Assembly (NCBI GenBank): GCA_947474005.1
Contig: CANJHI010000001.1
Location: 27,803-91,802, forward strand
Length of the DNA stretch: 64,000 nucleotides
Direction of reading: 5' to 3'
Source of the DNA: Alphaproteobacteria bacterium
GTDB taxonomy: Bacteria > Pseudomonadota > Alphaproteobacteria > Reyranellales > Reyranellaceae
The notes under the pieces are model-generated. The model searched no databases and was not told the DNA's origin. It saw only the letters and a list, made by a program, of their open reading frames with translations. Below, piece by piece: positions 18,199 through 29,091 of the stretch. The position numbers and the translations under genes were made by a program. Position 1 is the stretch's first letter. The number at the start of each line of letters is the position of its first letter.

Positions 18199-19014
18199 TC
18201 ACTGAGCGGCTGAATCGCGTTCCGGGCCCTGCAGCGTGACGCCGCCGTCGACCACCAGCACGTGGCCGGTGATGTAGCGGGCGTGGTTGCTCAGCAGGAA
18301 TCGCACGGCATGGCCGATATCCCAGCCGGTGCCTTCGATCTTGAGTACCGAGGCCTTGGCGCGTTGGGCGCGGTTGGCTTCGCTCATGCCGTTGCCGCGA
18401 TTGACCATCGGCGTGTACATCGGGCCGGGGCAGATGCAGTTGACCCGGATATGGTCCTTGCCGTGATCGACCGCCATCGCCTGGGTAAGGCCGATGACGG
18501 CGGCCTTGGAGACCGTGTAGGTGGTGAGGCCGCGTGGCCTGAGGGCCGAGATCGACGAGATATTGACGATGGCGCCGCCCTTGGCGGTCTTGATCATGGC
18601 CGGGATGGCATGCTTTGAGAGCAGGAACATCGTCTCGACGTTCACCTGCATCACGCGCCGATATTCCTCGGGCTTTTCGTCGACCACGCTGGCGCGGCTG
18701 CCGATGCCGACGTTGTTGTCGAGGAAGTCGAGCCGGCCCCAGCGGTCGACCGCGGCATCGACCAGCCGCTTGCATTCGGCTTCCTGGGTGACGTCGCCGG
18801 CATGCGCCGCCGCCGTGCCGCCCTCGGCCTTGATCATCTCGGCCGTGCGCTCGGCGAGTTTCAGATCGAGGTCGGCCACCAGCACCTTGGCGCCGCCGCG
18901 CGCCAGCAGGATCGCCGCCGCGCGGCCGTTGCCGATACCGTCGCCCACCGCGCCGCCGCCGGAAATGATCGCTACCTTGCCGGACAGGCCGGCATCGTCC
19001 TCGGGACCCTTCAT
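18199..19014 (-). CDS. SDR family oxidoreductase
   Basis: MKGPEDDAGLSGKVAIISGGGAVGDGIGNGRAAAILLARGG, NNVGIGSRAS, NISSISALRPRGLTTYTVSKAA; start corrected. Confidence 0.9.
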   Translation of the reverse strand: MKGPEDDAGLSGKVAIISGGGAVGDGIGNGRAAAILLARGGAKVLVADLDLKLAERTAEMIKAEGGTAAAHAGDVTQEAECKRLVDAAVDRWGRLDFLDNNVGIGSRASVVDEKPEEYRRVMQVNVETMFLLSKHAIPAMIKTAKGGAIVNISSISALRPRGLTTYTVSKAAVIGLTQAMAVDHGKDHIRVNCICPGPMYTPMVNRGNGMSEANRAQRAKASVLKIEGTGWDIGHAVRFLLSNHARYITGHVLVVDGGVTLQGPERDSAAQ

Positions 19015-19024
19015 CTCATTCTCC

Positions 19025-19864
19025 TCATGGCAAACCAGCGCCCGGCACGTCGACTCGCATCGTCTCGATACGGCCTTCGAGCGTCTTGGCCGTGGTCGGC
19101 CCGCTTTTCGAATTGGTGACGACAAACAGGGTACGCCGGTCCTTGCCGCCCAGCATGCAGGCGTAGGCGCCGCGAGGTGCCAGATCGAGGCTGTGCGTGA
19201 TCCTTCCGCCTTCGAGGACGCGCAGCACGCGGCGGCCGAACGGATCGCTGACCCAGATCGCCCCCTCTTCATCGAGGCAGATGCCGTCGGGGAAGCAGCC
19301 CTCGATGGTAGCCCAGGTTCGGCGATTGGAAAGCGTGCCGTCGGTCGCGACATCGAACGCCGTGAGGCGATGGGCGAAGGTCTCGCCCACGATCATGGTC
19401 TTGCCATCAGGCGTGATCACGGTGCCGTTGGGAAACAGGAGATCATCCGTCGCCTTGTGCACCGAGCCGTCGGGGTCGACACGAATCAGGCAGGTCGTGC
19501 GCTGGGCCTCGCCGGCATGCCGATCGAAGCCGAAGTTGCCGACATAGGCGCGGCCTGCTCCATCGACGATCATGTCGTTGCAGTGACCGGTCGCCAGCGA
19601 TCCCAACTCGGCCTCGACCGAGAGCTTGCCGCCCGAGAAGCGCATCAGGCGGCGGTCGGTCATGCTCACGATCAGCATCGTTCCATCGGGCCGCCAGCCC
19701 AACCCCGATGGTTGACCCGGCACTTCCACGATCGTCTCCGCCTTGCCGCTCTCGTCGACGGTCCGGACCTGGTGAACGTAGAAGTCGGAGAAGTAGAGCC
19801 GGTTGTCCCGCCAGCGCGGCCCTTCGCCGAAGGAGAGGCCGGTGAGGAGGGGGGCGAGCTTCAT
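19025..19864 (-). CDS. SMP-30/gluconolactonase/LRE family protein
   Basis: LTGLSFGEGPRWRDNRLYFSDFYVHQVRTVDESG, DGICLDEEGAIWVSDPFGRRVLRV. Confidence 0.9.
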   Translation of the reverse strand: MKLAPLLTGLSFGEGPRWRDNRLYFSDFYVHQVRTVDESGKAETIVEVPGQPSGLGWRPDGTMLIVSMTDRRLMRFSGGKLSVEAELGSLATGHCNDMIVDGAGRAYVGNFGFDRHAGEAQRTTCLIRVDPDGSVHKATDDLLFPNGTVITPDGKTMIVGETFAHRLTAFDVATDGTLSNRRTWATIEGCFPDGICLDEEGAIWVSDPFGRRVLRVLEGGRITHSLDLAPRGAYACMLGGKDRRTLFVVTNSKSGPTTAKTLEGRIETMRVDVPGAGLP

Positions 19865-19874
19865 TGCCTCTTCC

Positions 19875-20753
19875 TCACGTCACGGCATCCCAGTCGATGC
19901 GGAAGCTGTCGCCGTGGGGCTTGATGTATCCCGCGTTGGCGCCAGGGAAGTGGGCGGGGCAGAGTAGCGCATTGGTCTCCACGCAATCCTCCAGCAGCTT
20001 GCGGCGGCTCCGGGCCGACATCTCCTGGTCCCAGCAGAACTGGCTCGACCAGTCGGGATGATAGACCTGGATCGGGTGATGCATGATGTCGCCCGAGAAA
20101 CAGGCCTGTTTGCCACCGTCCTTCAGGTTGATGGCGATCGAGCCAGGCGTGTGGCCGGGGTAATCTTTTATGGTGAGCAGCGGATCGGGCTGGTGGTCGC
20201 TTTCGATCATGACGGCCTTGCCGGCCTCGACAATCGGCAGCACCGAATCGTCGAACGAGCCGTCGTTGACGCCGTCCTTGGTCTTGCGCTCGTTCTCCCA
20301 GTGCGCGTACTCGCGCTTGGCGAAGAGGTAGCGGGCGTTGGGAAAGGTCGGCACCCAGCGGCCATTCTCGAGCTTGGTGTTCCAGCCCACGTGATCGACA
20401 TGCAGGTGCGTGCACATCACGAAGTCGACCGACTCGGGCGGACAGCCGCAAGCCTTCAGGCGATTGAGGAATGGCGTGTCGAGCTTGTTCCAGGCCGCGT
20501 TGTGGCGCTGCTTGTCGTTGCCGAGGCAGGTATCGATCAGGATGGTGTGACGGCCGGTCTTCACGACCCAGGTGTGCACCGAGCCGACGAGGCGGTCGGA
20601 GCCTGCCTCCACATGATCGGGCACCATCCAGCCCTTCTGGGCGTCGAAGGCCTGCTGGTCGAACTTGGGAAACATGCGGTTGGGCCGAAAGCCCGCGGCG
20701 CAGAGCTCCTCGACTTTCTCGATGGTGGCGCCACCGATCTTGCGAACCGTCAT
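19875..20753 (-). CDS. MBL fold metallo-hydrolase
   Basis: MTVRKIGGATIEKVEEL...VMCTHLHVDHVGWN...YPGHTPGSIAINL...FSGDIMHHPIQVYHPDWSSQFC. Confidence 0.9.
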   Translation of the reverse strand: MTVRKIGGATIEKVEELCAAGFRPNRMFPKFDQQAFDAQKGWMVPDHVEAGSDRLVGSVHTWVVKTGRHTILIDTCLGNDKQRHNAAWNKLDTPFLNRLKACGCPPESVDFVMCTHLHVDHVGWNTKLENGRWVPTFPNARYLFAKREYAHWENERKTKDGVNDGSFDDSVLPIVEAGKAVMIESDHQPDPLLTIKDYPGHTPGSIAINLKDGGKQACFSGDIMHHPIQVYHPDWSSQFCWDQEMSARSRRKLLEDCVETNALLCPAHFPGANAGYIKPHGDSFRIDWDAVT

Positions 20754-20764
20754 GGCGCTTCCCC

Positions 20765-21877
<1,113 letters not shown>

Positions 21878-21934
21878 GCGAACATTCCCCCGACTTTAGA
21901 AGCGGGGAGCCTAGAGCAGGGAAGCGGCTTCAGT

Positions 21935-22915
21935 CTATGCCGCGACTGACTTGGCCAGCATACGTGCCATTTCAGACTTCGCCTCGCGGTACTGCTGGAC
22001 CAGGCGGCGGCAGAGTTCTGCGGCGGCGGGGATGTCCTCGATGTTCCCGACGCCGTGGCCCGCCGTATAAATGTCCTTCCAGCGCTTCTTGTTCTCCTGC
22101 GCCGCCACGATCTTGCCGGGTAGGGTCGTCCGCAGCACGTCGAGGTCGACGCCGGCTGCCAGCAGGCTCGGCGTCAGCCAGTTGGCCGGCGCGCCGTCGA
22201 TCGAGGCCGTAAGGAAGACGTCAGTCGCACGCGTCGCCAGGATCATGTCCTTGTGCGCGGCGGCGGCCATCGCTTCCCGGGTGGCGATGAAGCGCGTGCC
22301 GATGTAGGCGAGATCGGCGCCCATCGCCTCGGCCGCCAGCACGTCGCGGCCGGTGGTCTGGCCGCCCGCCAGCACGATGGCGAAGTGATCGCCCAGTTGG
22401 CGCACCTCGTTCATCAGGGCGAAGGGATTGATCGTGCCGGTATGGCCGCCGGCGCCGCCCGCCACGGCGATCACGCCGTCGACCTCGGCCTCCAGCGCCT
22501 TTTCGGCGTGACGGCGGTTGGCGATGTCATGCAGCGCCACCGCACCCCAGCCATGGATACGTTTTATGGCGTCGCCCGGCGCGCCTTTGGACGTCAGCAC
22601 CACCGGGACCTTGTACTTCTCGACCAACTCCAGATCGCCGGGGTAGCGTGGGTTGGAGGCGTGGACGACCAGGTTCACTGCCCAGGGCGCGGGCTTCTTG
22701 CCCGAGTCTTCCAGGCGCTTCATGCCTGCCTGCATCTCGTCGAGCCAGGCCTGGAACTCCTCGCGGCTGCGTGTGCCGTGGGCGGGGAAGCTGCCCATGA
22801 TCCCTTCGGCACAGCAGGCGAGCGTGAGCGCGGGGTTGGACACCAGGAACATGGGAGCGGCGATGGCGGGAATCGCCATGCGCTCCATCAACTTCTTTAC
22901 TTCAGCGCGTGCCAT
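21935..22915 (-). CDS. Nitronate monooxygenase family protein
   Basis: 326 aa; IPAIAAPMFLVSNPALTLACCAEGIMGSFP, GAGGHTGTINPFALMNEVRQ, LAGGQTTGRDVLAAEAMGADLAYIGTRFIAT. Confidence 0.9.
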   Translation of the reverse strand: MARAEVKKLMERMAIPAIAAPMFLVSNPALTLACCAEGIMGSFPAHGTRSREEFQAWLDEMQAGMKRLEDSGKKPAPWAVNLVVHASNPRYPGDLELVEKYKVPVVLTSKGAPGDAIKRIHGWGAVALHDIANRRHAEKALEAEVDGVIAVAGGAGGHTGTINPFALMNEVRQLGDHFAIVLAGGQTTGRDVLAAEAMGADLAYIGTRFIATREAMAAAAHKDMILATRATDVFLTASIDGAPANWLTPSLLAAGVDLDVLRTTLPGKIVAAQENKKRWKDIYTAGHGVGNIEDIPAAAELCRRLVQQYREAKSEMARMLAKSVAA

Positions 22916-22918
22916 GGC

Positions 22919-24046
22919 TCAGACATCCCCAATAGTGGGCATCGTCGAGGTGACGCCTGCCTCTGCCAATTTCTTCAACTGCGCATCGTCGTAGCCCAGC
23001 AATTCGCGCAGCACCTCGCTCGTGTGCTGGCCCAGGTCGGGCCCGGGACGTTCGATGCTGATGCCTTTGCCGCTGAGACGATAGGGCAGGCCTTTGACCA
23101 GGCCACCGCGCTCATCGCGCACGAGCGTGACGCCCTGCAGTGCCGTGTTGCCTAAAAGGTCGTTGCCGTCGTTGCAGGGCGCGGCGGCGATGCCGCGCGC
23201 CAGAAGGGCGGTGACGGCGGCGGTGCTGTCGAGGCTGGCGCAGAAGGCTGCGAGCGTGGCATCAGGTTGGTCGAGCGTGACGGCAATCCAGCGCCCGTCC
23301 TTGCAGCGATAGGCATCCTGCTGGGTCACGCCTTCTTCCCGGTTGCCGCGACGGCCGTTGGGTCGCGCGGGATCGGCCGAGGCGGCAAGGATCTCCTCGC
23401 CCAGGGTAAAGGACGCGACCTCGCGCTGGGAGAAATCGAGGAACGCGCCCTGGCCGGTGCGGCGCGCTTCCATGACGGCCGTGATCACGATGCCGGTGGC
23501 GAACAGCGACACGATCTGGTCGGGGTAGTTCACGTCCATGCCGGAGATGCGCGGCTCCTCGCCCTCGTAGCCGGTGAGCGAGGCGATGCCGGAGGTAGCG
23601 TCGAGCGTCGAGCCAAACGACACGTTCATGCGCTCCGGCCCTGTATCGCCCTGGCTCGAAATGGCGGCGAAGACGAGGCGCGGGTTGAGCGCGCTCAGGT
23701 CCTTGTAGCCGAGGCCCGCGCGATCGAGCACGCCGCGGCGAAAATTCTCGACCACGACATCGCAATGGGCCGCCAGCTCGCGGATGACGCGCTGACCTTC
23801 GGGCGCTTTCAGGTTGAGCGCCAGGCCGCGCTTGTTGCGGTTGGTGAAGCGGAACTGCGGCGAGCGGTTCCACCAACCATCCTCGTTGTCGGGCTTGCCG
23901 ACGATGCGGAAGGGATCGAGGTAGGCCCCCGATTCGATCTTGATCACGTCGGCGCCGAGATCGGCCAGCATGGCCGAGGTATTGGCGCCGGCCGTCAGCA
24001 GGCCGAAGTCGAGGACGCGGACTCCAGTGAGTGGCCGCGCGCTCAT
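22919..24046 (-). CDS. Class III (CaiB/BaiF) CoA-transferase
   Basis: MSARPLTGVRVLDFGLLTAGANTSAMLADLGADVIKIESG; NRNKRGLALNLKAPEGQRVIRELAAHCDVVVENFRRGVLDRAGLGY. Confidence 0.9.
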   Translation of the reverse strand: MSARPLTGVRVLDFGLLTAGANTSAMLADLGADVIKIESGAYLDPFRIVGKPDNEDGWWNRSPQFRFTNRNKRGLALNLKAPEGQRVIRELAAHCDVVVENFRRGVLDRAGLGYKDLSALNPRLVFAAISSQGDTGPERMNVSFGSTLDATSGIASLTGYEGEEPRISGMDVNYPDQIVSLFATGIVITAVMEARRTGQGAFLDFSQREVASFTLGEEILAASADPARPNGRRGNREEGVTQQDAYRCKDGRWIAVTLDQPDATLAAFCASLDSTAAVTALLARGIAAAPCNDGNDLLGNTALQGVTLVRDERGGLVKGLPYRLSGKGISIERPGPDLGQHTSEVLRELLGYDDAQLKKLAEAGVTSTMPTIGDV

Positions 24047-25137
24047 GCTGCTAGCTCCGGCGCGGGTCTCGGTGCAAATGACCGGCCGTTCCATTGCACC
24101 GGCAGTTGCGGCAGGCGCAAGGTGCCCAGTGTCGGATGGTCCATGTCGGCGAGGAAGCCACGCGCGACATACTGTTCGGTCTGGAGCAGTTCCGCCGGCG
24201 AGAAGATCGGACCGAACGGCACGCCCTTGGCCTGCGCCGTCTTCTGGATCTCGGTGCGGGTCTTGCCGACGAACCACGGCGTGATGATCTCGTACAACTC
24301 GGCGATGTTCTGGCGGCGCCCGGCACGGGTGCTGAATTTGGCATCGGCCAGCCGCGGATCGCCGATCAGGGTGCGCGTCGCCGGCCACTGCGTGACGGTG
24401 TAGACGACGGCCACATGGCCGTCGCGGCAGGGCACGATCTGGAACTCGGAAATTCTGCCCTCACGGCCGGGCGAGGCGCCGGCGGCATCGGCCCCGGATA
24501 CGGCCTTCCAGTTCACCCACTGCATCACTTCAGCCAGTGATACGCGGACATCAGGCGCCGTCTGGCCTGCATCACGGGCGGCCAGGGCGGCAGCAAGACC
24601 GGTAAAGGCCGTGAGGCCGGCGGCGTAGGAAGCCTGATGGCCGCCCAGCCGCAGCGGCTTGCGCTCGGGTTCGCCCACCATGTGCAGCAGCCCGCCCAGC
24701 GCCAGGATGGCGAATTCGCTGACCGGCCGGGTAGCCGCGTTCATCTCGACCGAAAACGCTGCGATCTCGATCGGCGTCGCGCGCGAAGCGCGCAGCAGTG
24801 GCGCCGAGGCGGCCGGCTCCTCGAACAGCACGGCGTCGGCCTTGTCGAGCAGACCTTTCAGCGTGGCGCGGCCCGCGTCACTTGCGAGGTCGAGCACCAG
24901 CGAGCGCTTGGACGTGTTGAGGAACTGAAAGAGTGCGCTTTCGCCCTGCGGCAGGAATGGCGGTGCGCGGCGCACCGGATCGCCACCGGGCGGCTCGATC
25001 TTGAGCACCGATGCGCCGAGATCGGCCGCGATCTTGGCGGCGAGAGAGGTCGACAGACGCAGGCAGAGCGGCACGTTTGCGTCATTCACTTCGAGGATCG
25101 TGAAGCGTGCCAGCGGCAGGGCGGTATCGTTGCTCAT
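24043..25137 (-). CDS. Class III (CaiB/BaiF) CoA-transferase, divergent
   Basis: MSNDTALPLARFTILEV...LAAKIAADLGASVLKIEPPGGDPVRRAPPF...NTSKRSLVLDL; 4-bp overlap with the gene at 22919-24046. Confidence 0.85.
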   Translation of the reverse strand: MSNDTALPLARFTILEVNDANVPLCLRLSTSLAAKIAADLGASVLKIEPPGGDPVRRAPPFLPQGESALFQFLNTSKRSLVLDLASDAGRATLKGLLDKADAVLFEEPAASAPLLRASRATPIEIAAFSVEMNAATRPVSEFAILALGGLLHMVGEPERKPLRLGGHQASYAAGLTAFTGLAAALAARDAGQTAPDVRVSLAEVMQWVNWKAVSGADAAGASPGREGRISEFQIVPCRDGHVAVVYTVTQWPATRTLIGDPRLADAKFSTRAGRRQNIAELYEIITPWFVGKTRTEIQKTAQAKGVPFGPIFSPAELLQTEQYVARGFLADMDHPTLGTLRLPQLPVQWNGRSFAPRPAPELAA

Positions 25138-25198
25138 CTTCTGCGCATCGTGGCGTGTGCTACTGTGCCGGTCTACGGACGAATTTCGCGGGGACTTC

Positions 25199-26413
25199 AT
25201 GGCACAGACCGGCAATCACAAGGGGCTTACGTTCGGCATCTTCCTGGCGCCGTTCCATCGCGTCGGCGAGAACCCGACGCTGGGCATGGCGCGCGACATG
25301 GAGCTGATCGAGTGGATCGACGAGCTGGGCTACGACGAGGCCTGGATCGGCGAGCATCATTCCGCCGGCTGGGAGACCATCGCCTCGCCAGAAATCTTCA
25401 TCGGCGCCGCTATCGAGCGCACGCGCTACATCCGCCTCGGCTCGGGCGTGACCAGCCTGCCGTATCACCATCCGCTGATGGTCGCGAACCGCTTCGTGCA
25501 GCTCGACCACATGTCGCGCGGCCGCACGATGCTGGGCTGCGGCCCGGGGGCGCTGCCGTCCGACGCCTACATGATGGGGATCGAGCCTTCAACGCAGCGA
25601 CCGCGCATGGAGGAGGCGCTGGCCGCCATCATGGCGCTGCTGAAGTGCGAGGAGCCGGTCACCATGAAGACCGACTGGTTCGAGTTGAAGGAGGCGCGCC
25701 TGCATCTGGCGCCCTACAGCTATCCGCATTTCCCGATCGCCTGCGCCAGTACCATCACGCCCTCGGGCATGATCGCTGCCGGCAAGCATGGGCTGGGTGT
25801 GCTCTCGATCGGCGCGGGCATTCCCGGCGGGCCTGAGATGCTGGGCAAGCAATGGGGTATCTACGAGGAGACCGCGGCCAAGCATGGCCACACGGCCGAC
25901 CGGTCCAAGTGGCGCGTGGTCGTGAACTGCCACGTTGCCGATGACGACGAGGAGGCGCTGCGCCAGGTCCACAAGGGCGAGCGCAATGAGACCATCACCT
26001 ATTTCGAGGACACGCTCGGCCGCCCGCCGGGCCGCGCCGACGATCCGCTGCGCGACGGCGTGAAGATGGGCACCACGCTCGTCGGTTCGCCCGACACCGT
26101 TGCCAAGGGCATCGAGCGGCTGCTCGGCTTCTCCAACGGCGGCTTCGGCGGTGTGCTGTTCCGCGCCAACGAATGGGCGACGCGCGAGCAGATCCTGCGC
26201 TCCTACGAACTCTTCGCGCGCTATGTGATGCCGCGCTTCCAGGGTTCGCTCGACACCATTGTCAACTCGAACCAGTGGGCCAAGGACAACCGCAAGGGCA
26301 TCTTCGGGCCCAACGTCGCCGCCGTGAAGAAGGCCTTCACCGACGCCGGCCGCGAAGCGCCCGAGGAGTTCCGGTCCCGGACACCCGGTGCGCGCGATGT
26401 TGCGGATGACTAA
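25199..26413 (+). CDS. LLM class flavin-dependent (luciferase-like) monooxygenase
   Basis: MAQTGNHKGLTFGIFLAPFHRVGENPTLGMARDMELIEWIDELGYDEAWIGEHHSAGWETIASPEIFIGAA; start corrected. Confidence 0.92.
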   Translation: MAQTGNHKGLTFGIFLAPFHRVGENPTLGMARDMELIEWIDELGYDEAWIGEHHSAGWETIASPEIFIGAAIERTRYIRLGSGVTSLPYHHPLMVANRFVQLDHMSRGRTMLGCGPGALPSDAYMMGIEPSTQRPRMEEALAAIMALLKCEEPVTMKTDWFELKEARLHLAPYSYPHFPIACASTITPSGMIAAGKHGLGVLSIGAGIPGGPEMLGKQWGIYEETAAKHGHTADRSKWRVVVNCHVADDDEEALRQVHKGERNETITYFEDTLGRPPGRADDPLRDGVKMGTTLVGSPDTVAKGIERLLGFSNGGFGGVLFRANEWATREQILRSYELFARYVMPRFQGSLDTIVNSNQWAKDNRKGIFGPNVAAVKKAFTDAGREAPEEFRSRTPGARDVADD

Positions 26414-26978
26414 GGACGACTGGCTTGCGCGCTGGCTGCCATTGATCGGCGAGCGCGCGGCGGGTCTTCCCATTCTCGAACTGGGCTGCGGCGGCGGTCG
26501 TGACAGCGAGGTGCTGGGAGCGGCTGGACACAAGGTCGTCGGCATCGATCTTTCGGCCAAGGCGATCGGCAATGCTCGGACACGTGCGCCATTGGCCGAA
26601 TTCCATTGTCAGGACATCCAGGGACCGTGGCCGGTGGCGCGCGCCGGCGTGGTCGTCGCCAGCCTGTCGCTGCACTACTTCCCCTGGCCGGAGACGGAAG
26701 CGCTTGCGGCCCGTATCCATGAGACGCTCACGCCGTCGGGCGTGCTGCTGTGCCGGCTGAACTCGACCAACGACCATCACTTCGGTGCGTCAGGTCATCC
26801 GCGCATTTCCGACGACTATTATCGGGTCGACGGTGAACCCAAGCGTTTCTTCGATCGCGTGGCCGTGGACCGGCTGTTTGCCAGGGGCTGGCGCATGCTC
26901 CACAACGAAGAAGGGGTGATCGCGCGATACGATCACCCCAAATCGGTCTGGGAAACGACCCTCGAGAGGATCGACTAG
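26388..26978 (+). CDS. Class I SAM-dependent methyltransferase
   Basis: 196 aa; LPILELGCGGGRDSEVLGAAGHKVVGIDLSAKAIGNAR. Confidence 0.88.
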   Translation: MRAMLRMTKDDWLARWLPLIGERAAGLPILELGCGGGRDSEVLGAAGHKVVGIDLSAKAIGNARTRAPLAEFHCQDIQGPWPVARAGVVVASLSLHYFPWPETEALAARIHETLTPSGVLLCRLNSTNDHHFGASGHPRISDDYYRVDGEPKRFFDRVAVDRLFARGWRMLHNEEGVIARYDHPKSVWETTLERID

Positions 26979-27787
26979 AACTGCTTCTTCGTTCCCGGCT
27001 CCGCATCGATCACCTGGATCGACGACTGGCCCATCGCCGCTTTGAATTCGGCAGGCGTGCCGCGGAGGAACGGGTTGCTGGCGTAGTGCATCGGCCACAC
27101 CATCTTGGGCTTGATCAGCTCCTTGGTGGCGTAGGCGGCGGCCTTCGGGTCCATCACATAGTGGCCGCCGATCGGTACCAGCAGCAGGTCGGGCTTGTAG
27201 TAGTCGCCGATCAGCTTCATGTCGCCGAACAGTCCGGTGTCGCCCATGTGGTAGATCTTGAAGCCATTCTCGAGCTCGATAATGAAACCGCACGGCTCGC
27301 CGGCGGCATAGCTCGTGTCCTTGCCGGTCGCCGGGTCCTTCAGGATCATTTCGGACGAATGGTCGGCGTGGACCATGGTGATCTTCACGCCGGGGAAGGG
27401 CTCGATCGTGCCGCCCTTGCTCATGCGCGGCACCAGGTTGGCGGGCATCAGGCCCAGCGTCAGCAGCGTCTGGTTGAGGCCGGCCGGCGCCCACATCGGC
27501 ACGTTGTTCGTCTTGGCGATCTCCATGGCGTCGCCCAGATGATCGCCGTGGCCGTGCGTCACCAGGATCAGGTCGACTTTGCCGATCTTGCCGAGATCCT
27601 TGAGCTCGGGCGGGATCTTGGTGGCGCCCATGATCCAGGGGTCGATCATGATCACCTTGCCGCTCTGGGTGGTGAGCTTGAAGGCGGCCTGACTGTACCA
27701 CAGCAGCTCGGCCTTGCCCTGCGCATTGGCGGCGCCCGCGAACGCCAGACAAGCCGCGGTGATGACGGAAAGAAGACGGAAGATCAT
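26975..27787 (-). CDS. Secreted MBL-fold metal-dependent hydrolase
   Basis: MIFRLLSVITAACLAFAGAANAQ signal; LILVTHGHGDHLGDAMEIAKT; KIYHMGDTGLFGDMKLIGDYYKPDLLLVPIGGHYVMDPKAAAYA. Confidence 0.9.
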   Translation of the reverse strand: MIFRLLSVITAACLAFAGAANAQGKAELLWYSQAAFKLTTQSGKVIMIDPWIMGATKIPPELKDLGKIGKVDLILVTHGHGDHLGDAMEIAKTNNVPMWAPAGLNQTLLTLGLMPANLVPRMSKGGTIEPFPGVKITMVHADHSSEMILKDPATGKDTSYAAGEPCGFIIELENGFKIYHMGDTGLFGDMKLIGDYYKPDLLLVPIGGHYVMDPKAAAYATKELIKPKMVWPMHYASNPFLRGTPAEFKAAMGQSSIQVIDAEPGTKKQF

Positions 27788-27915
27788 GAGCCGTGCCCCC
27801 CAGGTTTGTTTTGCAGAGCCTAGCACCATTTTTCGCAGCGAAAGAGCGCACTTTCCTGTGAGCCCCTGATCGCCCAACATGTGCACCGCACAATGACCAG
27901 GGGGATGGCCCACCA

Positions 27916-29088
27916 ATGAGTATCAAGGGCAAAGCCTATATTGCCGGCATCTACGAGCATCCGACGCGGCTCGCCAAGGACATCTCGCTGGCGCAAATCC
28001 ATGCCCAGTGCGCCAAGGGCGCGCTCGAGGACGCCGGCCTCACCAAGGACGACGTCGACGGCTACTTCTGCGCCGGCGACGCGCCCGGTCTGGGGCCGAT
28101 GTCGATGGTCGAGTACATGGGCCTGAAGCCGCGCCACGTCGATTCGACCGACACCGGTGGCTCATCCTACGTGCTCCACGTCGGCCACGCGGCCGAGGCG
28201 ATCGCTGCCGGCAAGTGCAAGGTGGCGCTGATCACGCTCGCCGGTCGGCCGCGCGCCGAGGGCATGGCGACCGGCACCGTGCCGCGTTCGCGCGGCGGCA
28301 CGCCGACTCCGGACGAACCGTTCGAGTTCCCCTATGGGCCGACTGTCGTGAACATGTACGCCATGTGCGCCATGCGCCACATGCACGAGTTCGGCACGAC
28401 GTCAGAACAACTCGCCTGGATCAAGGTCGCGGCCTCGCACCACGCCCAGCACAATCCGCACGCGCTGCTGCGCGACGTGGTCACGGTCGAGGAGGTCGTG
28501 AACTCGCCGATGATCTCCGATCCGCTGCACCGGCTCGACTGCTGCGTCATCACCGATGGCGGCGGCGCCATCGTCGTGGTGGCGCCTGAGATCGCGGCCA
28601 AGCTCAAGCGGCCCAAGGTCAAGCTGATCGGCGCCGGCGAGTTCGTGAAGACCCAGATGGGCGGCAAGGTCGATCTCACCTACTCGGGTGCACGCTTCAG
28701 CGGTGCTGCGGCCTTCGCCGAAGCCGGCGTCAGGCCCGCCGACATCAAGTACGCCTCGATCTACGACAGCTTCACCATCACGGTGCTGATGCAACTCGAA
28801 GACCTCGGCTTCTGTGAAAAGGGCAAGGGCGGCGCCTTCGTGGCCGACGGCAACCTGATCGCGGGCACCGGCAAGCTGCCGTTCAACACCGACGGCGGCG
28901 GGCTCTGCAGCAACCATCCGGGCAATCGCGGCGGCCTCACCAAGGTGCTGGAAGCCGTCCGGCAATTGCGCGGCGAGGCCCATCCCGCCGTGCAGGTAAA
29001 GAACTGCAATCTCGCCGTCGCGCACGGCACCGGCGGCTCGCTCGGCCTGCGCCACGGCAGCGCCACCGTCATTCTGGAGAGGGAGTAG
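27916..29088 (+). CDS. Thiolase family protein (SCP2/acetyl-CoA acetyltransferase-like)
   Basis: 390 aa; thiolase-like fold; TDGGGLCSNHPGNRGG, VAHGTGGSLGLRHGSATVIL. Confidence 0.88.
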   Translation: MSIKGKAYIAGIYEHPTRLAKDISLAQIHAQCAKGALEDAGLTKDDVDGYFCAGDAPGLGPMSMVEYMGLKPRHVDSTDTGGSSYVLHVGHAAEAIAAGKCKVALITLAGRPRAEGMATGTVPRSRGGTPTPDEPFEFPYGPTVVNMYAMCAMRHMHEFGTTSEQLAWIKVAASHHAQHNPHALLRDVVTVEEVVNSPMISDPLHRLDCCVITDGGGAIVVVAPEIAAKLKRPKVKLIGAGEFVKTQMGGKVDLTYSGARFSGAAAFAEAGVRPADIKYASIYDSFTITVLMQLEDLGFCEKGKGGAFVADGNLIAGTGKLPFNTDGGGLCSNHPGNRGGLTKVLEAVRQLRGEAHPAVQVKNCNLAVAHGTGGSLGLRHGSATVILERE

Positions 29089-29091
29089 ACC

